A stretch of 63,438 nt of DNA from Arthrobacter sp. Br18 (GCF_000520555.1 NZ_KI914852.1:54750-118187); one strand, 5' to 3'. Shown: positions 1-8,448, counted from the stretch's first letter. A program made the numbers and translations. Notes: generated from the sequence alone by a model not told the origin.

Positions 1-342
1 CCGCCGCTGAGGCTGAGGCTGCGGCGGCAGCCATCGAAGCCGAAAGGGTGCAACGGGAAGCCGACCTGCGCGTCGAGGCCGACCGCGTTGCGGCAAACGC
101 TGCCGCAGCTGTCGAAGCAGCTGCGACCGCTGAACGGGACCGGATCGCGAACCTCCCGCCGCCGCCCGCGCTCTACATCCCGCCGCCGCCCGCGCCCTAT
201 TGCCCCTGCGCCGCCGCCCTACACCCCGCCGGCTCCCGCGCCCTACGTCGCCCCTGCACCGCCGCCCGCGGCTGACCCCTACCCCGGGTACACCGGGCCC
301 CGCTGCTACGCGCCGGGCGGGAAGACCTACCGGCCGTGCTGA
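1..342 (+). pseudogene. 3' part of an Ala/Pro-rich protein gene, frameshifted
   Basis: The gene enters from the left edge. From base 3 it reads an Ala/Glu/Arg-rich helical stretch, then a Pro-rich linker with repeated PPPPALY-like units. At the TATT at 198-201 this frame is lost and would stop at 275. Skipping one T (200 or 201) moves into the frame that continues the same Pro/Ala/Tyr-rich pattern and ends with the Cys-containing tail GPRCYAPGGKTYRPC at 342. Repeat character on both sides of the break shows that one gene was split by a single-base insertion, real or a sequencing error. Such Pro-rich linkers ending in a small Cys tail are common in secreted actinobacterial proteins, but I do not recognise the family. 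The 5' end is outside the window. Confidence 0.6.
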
Positions 343-366
343 CAGCGTCGTCGTGCCTGTCCTGAA

Positions 367-424
367 TCGAGTGTGCAGCAATGACGCCGGGAACACCGAA
401 AAGTCGTCATTTCTGTACACTCGA
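367..424. repeat. Intergenic palindromic repeat, copy 1
   Basis: Two 20-base arms (367-386 and 405-424) are inverted copies matching at 18 of 20 positions, separated by 18 bases. The arm core is GTGYGCAGNAATGACG. A close relative lies at 2906-2960, also just after a gene end and preceded by the same CCTGAATCGAG context. It can form a long hairpin and could act as a bidirectional terminator or be a small dispersed repeat. Confidence 0.75.
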
Positions 425-576
425 TGGGCCTCTACCCGCCGTCCTGACTTCATAACCTGCAAAAGCAAGTAGTTGGCCGAAAAATACACGTAGGCGCTAC
501 TGTGCCATCGCGTCTTGTACTCCCCTAGCTTGTGGTGTCGATCGAATCCTTCGTCGCAACCTTCTCAGGAGTCTCA

Positions 577-2904
577 TTGCGCCCCATTGCCTCGAAAACC
601 GTGTTCACCCGCCGCCTTGCGACCGCCGTCATCCTTCCCGGCATCCTGACTGGCATGCTCGTTGTTGCCGCACCGGCTTCGGCGGAATCCGGCCCGGCCA
701 CCGGCATCTGCAACGGTGTTGTCAATCAAATGGCTCACCGCGGAATGGTGCAGGAAAATCTCCTGAAGGCGGCTGCGCGAAAGAATGCCGTGGTCATCAC
801 CCAGCTCCAGGGTGAGCGTGCGGCGCTTCAGGGTGAAGCGGACAGCATCTCGGCGAAGATTGCCGAGGCAACCAAGACGATTGTGACTCTCGAGGCGGAA
901 GCTGTGCAGCTCGACGCCGCGATCAAGACCGCCACCGAGGACCTCGCCTCAGTCATCAGCCAGCAGGCCGCCACTGTCATAGCGGTCGACGGCGCGAAGG
1001 ACGCGCTTGCCGCCCTGAAGGCCGATCAGGAGTCGGTTACTGCTGAGCTCGCACCGCTTCAGAAGGAGCTCGCCGACCTTCAGGCCGCTTCCGCCCAGCT
1101 GAGTGAGCAGGTCGCCACCGCGACGACCGGAATCGCGGACAAGAACGCCCAGATCAGCGCCGCTACCGACGCCTTGACCACGCTTCAGTCCGCCGCGACG
1201 AAGGCCGCCGACAACCTGACCGCGAAGAACAGCCAGATTACCGTTGCCGAGGGTGAACTCGCGGCACTCGTCGCCGACGCACAGGGCGCCGAGGACGCGG
1301 TGGCCGGAGCCACCCAGGCGGTCGCTGACGCCGACACCGAACTGCAGCGACTTGTGACCAGTGGCACCGCGGCGCAGGCGGAGCTCGACGCCCAGAACGC
1401 GGTTGTAACTGCGGCGAAAACGGCACTCACGCCGCTGCAGGAGAGCGCAGCGGCCGCTGGTGCCGCGGTTACCGCCAAAGAAGCCCAGATAGTGACAGCG
1501 CAGGGTGAGCTGGAAGCCCTGCAAGGCGACGTCGTCGAAGCCGAGGAAGCCCTGGCGGGGAAGAATGCGGAAATCACGACGGCGCAGCGCGCCCTGACGG
1601 GCCTGCAGGCCGACGCGGTCAAGGCAGCCGACGCGTCCGCGGCCAATACCGCGGCCCTGACCGCGGTGAACGCCGAGGTTACCGCTTTGCAGGCGCGGAT
1701 TGCTACTGCGAACGCGGACATCACGGCAAAGCAGTCTGCGCTCACGACAGCCGAGAGTGAGTTGGCCACGCTTCAGGCCCGCAAGACGTTCCTCCCGGGT
1801 GAGATAACCAGACTGCAGGGGATGAACGGCGGGAATAGGGAGACCAGGGAGGCGAGGGCAGCTCTGATCGTAGTGCTGCAGACTGAACTGAAGGCAATCG
1901 ACCCCCAAATCACCGACAAAACCACCAAGATCAAGGGACTTCAGGGTGACCTCGTTACACTCCAGGCCGCCGTCACCACCCTGAGCGCTGACCTGTCGAA
2001 GAAGCAGCAGGAAAGCAGTGCCCTGCAGCAGCAGGCCGCGCCGTTGCAGGCGACGCTGACTACCGCCAACGCCACGGTCGCCACCAAGGAGGGCGAGATC
2101 GCCATCCTGAAGAACGCGCTTCCCTCCCTGTCTGCCGCGGTGACCGCCGCCAATAGCGCCGTTTCCTCGAAGCAGGGCGAACTCACCACCCTGCAGGATC
2201 AGCTGTCCGTGCTGCGCACAGCGGCTGCCACCGCCAACAGTGCAGTGGTGGACCAGGAAAAGTTGGTCGCCGATCTGGAGGCTGAGCTGCCGACGCTGAC
2301 CGAGGGCGTGGCTGAGGCAGGGGAAGCCATCACTGCGCAGCGGATCGTCCTCGACGGACTGCAATCCGACCTCGTTGACGCCAACGAGGACCTCGTGGTC
2401 GCCACCGCGGCCGTCGATACCAAGAAGGCCGAGGTCACGGAACTGAACGGCGCGCTTCCCGACCTTCGGTCCGCGGTGCAGGAAGCCGATGTGGCAGTGG
2501 CCGCCAAGCAGGGCGAAGTATCAACCCTGAACACGCAGCTCGATGGACTGGTCATCCAGCTTGCCGGGCTCAACTCCCAGATCACCGTCAAGGAGCGCGA
2601 GGTGCTTGCGGTGCAGGCACGCGTTGCGCCACTTCTGGCCCAGCTCGATGGCCTCGTCGATGAGATCACTGCAGCGGAAACGCAGATGAAGAACCTGCAG
2701 AGCCAGCTGACGACGTTCGACAAGCAGGTCACCGATGCGCAAACCGCGCTCCGCAACCTCGAGGCGCAGAAGAAGCAGAACAAGGACGCGATCACGGCAC
2801 AGCGGGTCATCGTGAAGGATCTCGAGAACAAGCTGGGTAGCGTCCAGAAGGCCATCCGGGCAATTGATGGACAGATAGCTCTTGGGGGCTGCGTCGCATC
2901 CTGA
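577..2904 (+). CDS. Secreted long coiled-coil protein of unknown function (775 aa)
   Basis: I chose the TTG at 577 because AGGAG lies at 567-571, five bases upstream; a longer frame opens at a GTG at 532 without such a site. The protein starts with a signal peptide: Arg-rich start, hydrophobic core, and an APASA cleavage site near residue 36. The rest is almost entirely Ala/Leu/Gln/Glu/Lys heptad sequence with recurring units of the type AKxAEITxAQxALxxLQ, predicting a very long coiled coil. Residues about 404-422 (around 1785-1845) break the pattern with a Pro-Gly and a Met-Asn-Gly-Gly-Asn stretch, at the midpoint of the mature chain. Only two cysteines exist, near residue 45 and near residue 772. 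No catalytic or anchor domain is visible. Its function is unknown; a surface or wall-associated spacer is only a guess. Confidence 0.88.
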   Translation: MRPIASKTVFTRRLATAVILPGILTGMLVVAAPASAESGPATGICNGVVNQMAHRGMVQENLLKAAARKNAVVITQLQGERAALQGEADSISAKIAEATKTIVTLEAEAVQLDAAIKTATEDLASVISQQAATVIAVDGAKDALAALKADQESVTAELAPLQKELADLQAASAQLSEQVATATTGIADKNAQISAATDALTTLQSAATKAADNLTAKNSQITVAEGELAALVADAQGAEDAVAGATQAVADADTELQRLVTSGTAAQAELDAQNAVVTAAKTALTPLQESAAAAGAAVTAKEAQIVTAQGELEALQGDVVEAEEALAGKNAEITTAQRALTGLQADAVKAADASAANTAALTAVNAEVTALQARIATANADITAKQSALTTAESELATLQARKTFLPGEITRLQGMNGGNRETREARAALIVVLQTELKAIDPQITDKTTKIKGLQGDLVTLQAAVTTLSADLSKKQQESSALQQQAAPLQATLTTANATVATKEGEIAILKNALPSLSAAVTAANSAVSSKQGELTTLQDQLSVLRTAAATANSAVVDQEKLVADLEAELPTLTEGVAEAGEAITAQRIVLDGLQSDLVDANEDLVVATAAVDTKKAEVTELNGALPDLRSAVQEADVAVAAKQGEVSTLNTQLDGLVIQLAGLNSQITVKEREVLAVQARVAPLLAQLDGLVDEITAAETQMKNLQSQLTTFDKQVTDAQTALRNLEAQKKQNKDAITAQRVIVKDLENKLGSVQKAIRAIDGQIALGGCVAS

Positions 2905-2905
2905 A

Positions 2906-2960
2906 TCGAGTGCGCAGGAATGACGTGAAATCCGCCGGCGGGCCGTCATTTCTGCGCACT
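2906..2960. repeat. Intergenic palindromic repeat, copy 2
   Basis: Inverted arms at 2906-2925 and 2944-2960 match at 16 of 17 paired positions. The arms share the core GTGYGCAGNAATGACG with the copy at 367-424. The repeat begins two bases after the stop of the coiled-coil gene, so it could end its transcript. The 18-base centre differs from copy 1, so only the arms are conserved. Confidence 0.75.
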
Positions 2961-3054
2961 GGAGGGGTGAGTCCGTTCGATGTCCCCCTCGCGCACGCCC
3001 AGCCGGTGGACTAGATTCGAAGGAACACATCCTCGAGAATAATGGAGCATCCCC

Positions 3055-3438
3055 ATGAAGAACAAGCTTGTATTCACCGCCGGCATGGCCGCCGGTTATG
3101 TCCTCGGCACCCGTGCGGGCCGGGGTAGCTACGAGAAGATCAAGGCGAAGGCCACTGAGCTGTGGAACAACCCCAAGGTCCAGGAGACACTCTCGAGTAC
3201 CACCGAGACAGTCAAGACCAAGGCGCCGGCCGTGCAGGAGAAGCTCGGCGGCGTTCTGAAGCGCGACAAGTCGTCGGATTCGTCCGGTAACGGATCGGGC
3301 TCCGGGAAGCCCACGGTGCCGGTGGTGACGTCCACCGGCACAGGCGAAGGAACGACGGGGCCTGCTGGAGGCAGCCCGGAGCAGGTCGACATCACGCCCT
3401 TCCTGAACCAGGACGACGAGACCCGCCCGCCTCTGTAG
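3055..3438 (+). CDS. YtxH-like small membrane-associated protein
   Basis: This is a 127-residue protein. The start (MKNKLVFTAGMAAGYVLGTR) forms a short glycine-rich membrane helix followed at once by basic residues, the usual opening of actinobacterial YtxH-type proteins. An amphipathic Lys/Glu helix region and a low-complexity Ser/Gly/Pro/Thr tail follow. A GGAG lies about eight bases upstream of the ATG. Relatives are common in Arthrobacter and are sometimes mislabelled protoporphyrinogen oxidase; no oxidase domain is present. The role is unknown, perhaps envelope or stress related. Confidence 0.75.
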   Translation: MKNKLVFTAGMAAGYVLGTRAGRGSYEKIKAKATELWNNPKVQETLSSTTETVKTKAPAVQEKLGGVLKRDKSSDSSGNGSGSGKPTVPVVTSTGTGEGTTGPAGGSPEQVDITPFLNQDDETRPPL

Positions 3439-3471
3439 GACTCTGGAGTACCGGAACTGCAGGACACCGCG

Positions 3472-3753
3472 TTGGCTGCCGAAACGCAGCGCCTCACCGC
3501 CACCATCATGGGCGAGGTGCAGGCGGTGGGGTTCCGTTATTGGGCCCGCGGTCAGGCCGAGGAACTCGGCCTGACCGGTTCCGCCACCAACAATGCCGAC
3601 GGGTCGGTCGCTCTGGTGGCGGAGGGCCTGACGTCGGGCCTCAACGAACTCCTGCGACGCATCCGGTCGGGAGATTCACCCGGCCGTGTCGACCATGTCG
3701 ATGCAACTGTCGAAGAAGCAAGTGGAGGCTGCGCCGGGTTCGAGTGCCTATGA
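3472..3753 (+). CDS. acyP: Acylphosphatase
   Basis: Acylphosphatase hydrolyses the carboxyl-phosphate bond of acyl phosphates (EC 3.6.1.7). The 93-residue length is typical. The signature GEVQAVGFRYWARGQAEELG near residues 14-33 supplies the phosphate-binding loop with the catalytic Arg, and the Asn pair near residues 41-42 supplies the catalytic Asn. The start is a TTG with an AGGA about ten bases upstream. An in-frame ATG at 3508 lies too close to the active-site loop to be likely. The gene follows the YtxH-like gene by 33 bases and may be co-transcribed. Confidence 0.9.
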   Translation: MAAETQRLTATIMGEVQAVGFRYWARGQAEELGLTGSATNNADGSVALVAEGLTSGLNELLRRIRSGDSPGRVDHVDATVEEASGGCAGFECL

Positions 3754-3840
3754 TGCAGCAAGCGGTCAGCTGAGGCAGGCCGCCGGACGCGGCCACCCGA
3801 CGCAGGTCACGGGTCACAGGCTCATCGAACCGCAGTCCCC

Positions 3841-4521
3841 CTAGATAGATGCCTTTTCGGCCTCGGCATCCTCGAAAGCAAGGATCGCATTCACCGACAC
3901 GGCGGTTCGGTAGGCATCCCCCGCCGCGGACACCAGTTGCGCACTCGGATCCGCCACATTGCCTACGGCCCATACGCGGTCGGCGCTGGTCCGGCCAGGA
4001 TCGTCGGTCGCAACGCAGCCGTCCTCACGGAACTCGCAGCCGAGAGCCGAGATCAGCGGCGAATCGACGTCTGCCAGCGGCTCGCAGAACAGCGCCGCGC
4101 AATCCACAGCAGTCCCATCGGCAAGCTCAACGAAGTCGAGGCCGGCAGCACCGGGAACAAGGCGTCGGACTTCCCCGTCGACCAGCCGCACACCCCGCGC
4201 TGAGAGCGTGAGCGAATCCTCCGGCGGGACGGCCCCCAGAGTGTGGGTGAACAGCGTGACCTTCGCGGACCACTGCCGCAACAGCACTGCCTGCTGCAGC
4301 GATGTCTCCCCGGTTGCGAGGACGCCGAGTTCGCGGTCGCGCACCTCCCAGCCATGGCAATAGGGGCACTGCAGCAGTCCCTTGCCCCAGGCTTCACGCG
4401 CGCCGTCGACGTCCGGCAGGATGTCCCTCAGCCCGGTCGCCAGTACCAGGGCCGCGCTGAGACCAGCCACTCCACCGCCGACCACGACGACGTCGAACCG
4501 GTTCGCTGCCCCATTGATCAT
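3841..4521 (-). CDS. Thioredoxin-reductase-like flavoprotein with internal deletion
   Basis: The product is 226 residues. It opens with a Rossmann FAD-binding motif (VVVVGGGVAGLSAALVLA, residues 11-28), then jumps directly to TGLRDILPDVDG. In this family that segment normally lies about 75 residues further on, after the FAD-contacting GxPRN loop and helical segment. The redox motif CPYCHGWEV and the NAD(P)-binding and C-terminal parts (WAVGNVADPSAQLVSAAGDA) are intact. Family members are about 300 residues, so an in-frame deletion near 4434-4446 accounts for the shortfall. Such a protein may not bind FAD properly. It lies 72 bases downstream of malQ on the same strand. It was probably an NAD(P)/FAD disulfide oxidoreductase and may now be a decayed gene. 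Confidence 0.8.
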   Translation of the reverse strand: MINGAANRFDVVVVGGGVAGLSAALVLATGLRDILPDVDGAREAWGKGLLQCPYCHGWEVRDRELGVLATGETSLQQAVLLRQWSAKVTLFTHTLGAVPPEDSLTLSARGVRLVDGEVRRLVPGAAGLDFVELADGTAVDCAALFCEPLADVDSPLISALGCEFREDGCVATDDPGRTSADRVWAVGNVADPSAQLVSAAGDAYRTAVSVNAILAFEDAEAEKASI

Positions 4522-4593
4522 GCTCCTATCTGACTACGGCGAAGAATAGCCGGTCAGCTCGCTCTGTCTCGTGCGGAGTCACTTGACGCGGCG

Positions 4594-6750
4594 TTACCCC
4601 TTGCTGCCCGCAGCGCCGGCACCGTCCGCATCCCCCAGAACCGTCACCAGCGAGGTAAAGCGTACATTTTCCCGTAACTCGTCGATCAAAACGGCCCTGC
4701 CGTCAGCGTCGGCCAGCGGAATCCGCCAGTTGGGGTACTCGTCGCTGGTGCCCGGCTGGTTCTGCGTCCGGCGTTCCCCCACGGCATCGGCCAGCGCCAC
4801 ACCAAGGAGCACCGACGGCGACTGCGCAATCAGCGCGTGCAGTGCCTCGACCGTCTGCTGCACCGACGCCGTTCCCTCCGCGGGCAGCAGATTCCGCTTA
4901 CGCAGCAGGGACAGGAAGGTTTCCTGCACGGCGCGGTCCTCCTCCCGCTCCACCTCGACCGGCCGGCTGAGCAGCCCGAGTTTCTCCCGCAGCGCTACAT
5001 GCTCGCCCGCGAGGTAGCCGGCCGACGGCGGGAGATCATGCGTGGTCACTGTGGTCAGGCAGCCCTGCCGGTACTTCTCGGGAACGATGGGGCCGTCGTC
5101 GTCCTGCTCGAACCACAGGATCGAGGTACCGAAAATACCGCGCTCCGCCAGGTACTCCTGCACACCGGGTTCGAAGACGCCAAGGTCCTCGCCGACGACG
5201 ACGGCGCCCGCGCGCTCCGCCTCCAGTGCGAGGATTCCAATGAGCGCCTCATGGTCGTAGTACACGTAGGCGCCGCCCCCGGGCGCCGACCCCTGCGGAA
5301 TCCACCACAGCCGGAAGAGACCGAGGATGTGGTCGATCCGGATACCTCCCGCATGCCGGAGAATGTTGCGCAGCATGTCCCGGAATGCCTGGTAGCCGGA
5401 TTCGGCCAGCCGTTCGGGATGCCACGGGGGCTGGCTCCAGTCCTGACCGTGCTGGTTGAACATGTCCGGCGGCGCGCCAACGCTGATCCCGGAGGCCAGC
5501 ACGTCCTGCAGGGTCCAGGCGTCGGCTCCGCTCGGGTGGACGCCCACCGCGAGGTCGTGCATGATGCCGATGCCCATCCCGCTGTCGGTGGCCTCGAGTT
5601 GGGCCTCCTGCAACTGCTCGTCACACAGCCACTGGAGCCACTCGTGGAATTCGATGCGGGATGCCAGTCGCTCGGTCTGCGCCAACGCCTCCGCACTGCC
5701 CGGCCTCCCTACCTTCGCCCACTCGGGCCCGCCAGGAGCGTACGTCTCCGCGAGGGCCGACCACAGCGCGAAGTCCTTCAGCCCCTGGCCCTGGTGCACG
5801 AGGAACTCCTCGAAATCGCTATGCCGCTGCGAAGGACGCTCGACCTGGAAAATCAGCTCGAGCGCCTCGAGTTTTGCCGCGAAGGACGCATCCCGGTCCA
5901 GCAGGTCCGCGCTGCTGTTCGCCTGCGCGAAGCGGCCGGCAAGCTCGTCGATGCGCACCCGTGCGGCGCCGTCGAGGCGTGCATACTCCGGGATATCCTC
6001 GACCCGCAGGTACATGGGATGGAAGAAGCGCCGTGTGGTGGGCAGGTAGGGCGAAGGTTCGACGGGCGGTACCGGTTCCGCGGCGTGCAGCGGATTGACC
6101 AGCACGAAGCCTGCGCCCTTTTCGGCGGCGACCTGCGCAAGGGCACCGAGATCACCAAGGTCGCCGATTCCCCAGGACCGCGACGACCGCACCGAATACA
6201 GCTGCGCCATGAGCCCCCAGGATCGTGTGTCGAGGAGTCGCTGCGTGGTCGAGAGGCAGTCGGGGGTGATCACTAGGGAACACTGCTCCTGGAGCCCGTC
6301 AACCTCAGCGTGAAGGGTATGCCAGCCCAGTGGCAGCGCGTGAGGGAGCACCGCGGAGAGGCTGGAACGCTTCTCGCCGTCGACCTCGCGCTCCGCAATA
6401 GGCTCCGGATCGACGGTGCCGCTGTAGTGGATGCCGTCCTCGCCAGTAGCCCAGACGCGCACCTCGGCACCGGCGGGTGCGTGCACGGGAATAGGGCCGA
6501 GCCGGCTTTCCCGGACGACGACGACGCGCGGCAGCAACCTGCGCCACGGAGCGGCGTCCAGCTCGGCGAGGGATCGCTCGATGTCCCGATCAGTGCCCGC
6601 GGGCACGTCCAGGGCGGTCAGTACCGCCACGAGGGTGTGTTCCTCGACCTGCTTCGGTGCGCCGTCCCACCCCAGAAAGGTGGTGCCCACCCGGTGTGCC
6701 TCGGCGAGCCGCTGGAGGGCGGTGGGCGTGCTTACGGTGGAATCAGCCAT
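4594..6750 (-). CDS. malQ: 4-alpha-glucanotransferase (amylomaltase)
   Basis: MalQ transfers maltooligosaccharide segments between alpha-1,4-glucans in maltodextrin and glycogen metabolism (EC 2.4.1.25, GH77). The 718-residue length suits the long actinobacterial form with an N-terminal beta-sandwich extension before the barrel. Visible GH77 landmarks are SRSWGIGDLGDL, GGIRIDHILGLFRLWWIP (nucleophile Asp), a VVGEDLGVFEP segment (acid/base Glu) and TTVTTHDLPPSAGYL. I chose the ATG at 6750 because TACATT at 6757-6762 is followed by six bases and then the ATG, suggesting a leaderless mRNA; a GTG at 6786 would add 12 residues. The cytosolic enzyme fits with the two GH13 proteins in the window. 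Confidence 0.93.
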   Translation of the reverse strand: MADSTVSTPTALQRLAEAHRVGTTFLGWDGAPKQVEEHTLVAVLTALDVPAGTDRDIERSLAELDAAPWRRLLPRVVVVRESRLGPIPVHAPAGAEVRVWATGEDGIHYSGTVDPEPIAEREVDGEKRSSLSAVLPHALPLGWHTLHAEVDGLQEQCSLVITPDCLSTTQRLLDTRSWGLMAQLYSVRSSRSWGIGDLGDLGALAQVAAEKGAGFVLVNPLHAAEPVPPVEPSPYLPTTRRFFHPMYLRVEDIPEYARLDGAARVRIDELAGRFAQANSSADLLDRDASFAAKLEALELIFQVERPSQRHSDFEEFLVHQGQGLKDFALWSALAETYAPGGPEWAKVGRPGSAEALAQTERLASRIEFHEWLQWLCDEQLQEAQLEATDSGMGIGIMHDLAVGVHPSGADAWTLQDVLASGISVGAPPDMFNQHGQDWSQPPWHPERLAESGYQAFRDMLRNILRHAGGIRIDHILGLFRLWWIPQGSAPGGGAYVYYDHEALIGILALEAERAGAVVVGEDLGVFEPGVQEYLAERGIFGTSILWFEQDDDGPIVPEKYRQGCLTTVTTHDLPPSAGYLAGEHVALREKLGLLSRPVEVEREEDRAVQETFLSLLRKRNLLPAEGTASVQQTVEALHALIAQSPSVLLGVALADAVGERRTQNQPGTSDEYPNWRIPLADADGRAVLIDELRENVRFTSLVTVLGDADGAGAAGSKG

Positions 6751-6811
6751 TCCTCCAATGTAGGCGGCGCCCGCTCGGTACTCCACTTTTTCACGACGTC
6801 CCCGACGGCGG

Positions 6812-6868
6812 GGCAGGTGTGGCGGCGGGCAGGTGTGGCGGCAGGGCAGGTGCGGCAGGTGTGGCGGC
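6812..6868. repeat. Short GC-rich near-tandem repeats
   Basis: The 15-mer GGCAGGTGTGGCGGC occurs at 6812-6826, 6828-6842 and 6854-6868, within the intergenic stretch between malQ and the small transporter partner. The stretch has no coding potential that I can support. The strand is very purine-rich. Confidence 0.6.
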
Positions 6869-6894
6869 GGCGCCGACAGCGGGGCAGGTATGCC

Positions 6895-6932
6895 GACGGC
6901 GGGACTGGTGTGGAACCTGTCCCGCCGCCGTC
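6895..6932 (-). terminator. Possible terminator hairpin downstream of the OFA operon
   Basis: GACGGCGGGAC at 6895-6905 pairs, with a small bulge, with GTCCCGCCGCCGTC at 6919-6932. The hairpin lies 21 bases beyond the stop of the 34-residue gene. There is no clear U-run, so termination efficiency is uncertain. Confidence 0.45.
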
Positions 6933-6952
6933 GTCCTGCCGCTCTTCGGAAA

Positions 6953-7057
6953 CTACCCCCCGAAGAGGGCCGAGGCCCTGGTCAGCGTCTGGAAGACGCC
7001 GTAGGCGAGGGGCACTCCCACGAGTGCCCAGACGAATGCGATTCGTGCTCCGGTCAT
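6953..7057 (-). CDS. MFS transporter small subunit (34 aa)
   Basis: This small gene starts with an ATG that overlaps the TGA of the upstream OFA transporter (ATGA at 7057-7054), implying translational coupling. The product starts MTGARIAFVWALVGVPLAYG and ends LFGG; it forms a single hydrophobic helix. Tiny proteins of this kind are annotated as MFS transporter small subunits downstream of oxalate/formate-antiporter-like proteins in actinobacteria. The role is inferred from position and from that family; no biochemical role is visible. Confidence 0.8.
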   Translation of the reverse strand: MTGARIAFVWALVGVPLAYGVFQTLTRASALFGG

Positions 7058-8448
7058 TTGGTACCTCCACGTGCTGGTTCTTTGCGTGCGCTGTTGACGG
7101 GTTCATGGAACTTGGAGTTGACAGGCTTCACCAGCAGGTTGGCGATGAACCCGATGATCAGCAACCCCACCATGGTGAGGAGGGCCGGCTGGTAGGCGGC
7201 GGCCGTCAACTCGCCGGGCGTGCCCTGCGCGTCGAGGAAGCCGTTGATGATCAGGGGTCCGGCGATGCCTGCCGCGGACCACGCGGTCAGGAGACGCCCA
7301 TGGATGGCGCCCACCTGATAGGTGCCGAAAAGATCCCTCAGGTAGGCCGGAACGGTGGCGAAGCCGCCCCCGTAGAAGGAGATGATGAAGAACGCCAGGA
7401 AGACGAACAGCAGGGTGGTGCTCGCGCCGAACAGCGCCAGGATCGAGTACAGCACCGCGCCCACGCCCAGGTAGACCATGTAGATGCGCTTGCGGCCGAT
7501 GATGTCCGACGTGGACGACCAGACGAAGCGGCCTCCCATATTGGCGATCGACAGCAGCCCGACGAAGCCGCCGGCGACGGCGACGGTGACCGCAGTGGAG
7601 CCGTCGGCGCCGCGGAAGAAGTCCTGGATCATCGGGGAGGCCTGCTCAAGGATGCCGATGCCTGCGGTGACGTTGCAGAAGAGGACGATCCACACGAGCC
7701 AGAACTGCTTGGTCTTGATGGCGTTTTTCGCCGACACGTTGTCCGATGTGACGAGGGGCTTGGATTTGAGGCTCGCCGGGTCGAAGCCGTCGGGCTTCCA
7801 GTCAGCAGCGGGCACCTTGATGGTGAAGGCCCCGAACAGCATGTAGACCAGGTACACCGCAGCGAGTGTGAGGAAGAGCTTGGCGACCGAATCGCCGCTG
7901 GCCACCCAGCCCTCGGCGCTGGAGTTCGGGTCGTAGAAGCGCAGCAGCTGCGTGGACAGCGGGCTCGCGATCAGCGCTCCGCCGCCGAATCCCATGATGG
8001 CCATGCCCGTGGCGAGTCCCGGACGGTCCGGGAACCACTTGATGAGGGTGGAGACCGGCGAGATGTAGCCGATTCCCAGGCCGATTCCGCCAATGAAGCC
8101 ATACCCCAGGTAGACCAGCCACAGCTGGTCGGTGAAGATGCCGATGGCACCCACCACGAAGCCGGAGGTCCAGAACAGCGCGGACGTGGCCATCGCTTTC
8201 CGTGGGCCGTTCTTGTCCACCCAGGTGCCCATGACGGCGGCGGACAGCCCCAGCATCACGATGGCAATGGAGAAGATGACACCGATCTGCGTCAGGCTGG
8301 CGTCAAAGTGCTGCACCAGTGCGGTCTTGTAGACGCTTGTGGCGTACGCCTGGCCGATGCACAGATGCACCGCGAGCGCGGCAGGCGGGATCAGCCAGCG
8401 GTTGAATCCTGGCGGTGCGATGGTGTGGTCCCGGTCGAGCCAACTCAT
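7054..8448 (-). CDS. OFA-family MFS transporter (oxalate/formate antiporter type)
   Basis: This is a 464-residue major facilitator with about 12 membrane segments. The first helix region contains IGQAYATSVYKTALVQHF, and the loop DKNGPRKAM between helices 2 and 3 is the MFS motif A. The IKWFPDRPGLATGMAIMGFG stretch is typical of the oxalate/formate antiporter family. An AGGAG lies six bases upstream of the ATG. The next gene overlaps by four bases and encodes a one-helix partner. The substrate is probably a small carboxylate, but it cannot be read from sequence. The 185-bp divergent region to the permease at 8634 holds its promoter. Confidence 0.88.
   Translation of the reverse strand: MSWLDRDHTIAPPGFNRWLIPPAALAVHLCIGQAYATSVYKTALVQHFDASLTQIGVIFSIAIVMLGLSAAVMGTWVDKNGPRKAMATSALFWTSGFVVGAIGIFTDQLWLVYLGYGFIGGIGLGIGYISPVSTLIKWFPDRPGLATGMAIMGFGGGALIASPLSTQLLRFYDPNSSAEGWVASGDSVAKLFLTLAAVYLVYMLFGAFTIKVPAADWKPDGFDPASLKSKPLVTSDNVSAKNAIKTKQFWLVWIVLFCNVTAGIGILEQASPMIQDFFRGADGSTAVTVAVAGGFVGLLSIANMGGRFVWSSTSDIIGRKRIYMVYLGVGAVLYSILALFGASTTLLFVFLAFFIISFYGGGFATVPAYLRDLFGTYQVGAIHGRLLTAWSAAGIAGPLIINGFLDAQGTPGELTAAAYQPALLTMVGLLIIGFIANLLVKPVNSKFHEPVNSARKEPARGGTK

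Noticed and set aside
949-2364. Long minus-strand frame (471 codons) opposite the coiled-coil gene
   Set aside because: It is a shadow of the Ala/Leu-rich coding strand, with no recognisable domain; the plus-strand gene has a signal peptide and a good ribosome site.
4837-6276. 479-codon plus-strand frame opposite malQ
   Set aside because: The minus-strand MalQ shows all GH77 motifs; the plus frame is Arg/Gln-rich nonsense typical of high-GC shadows.
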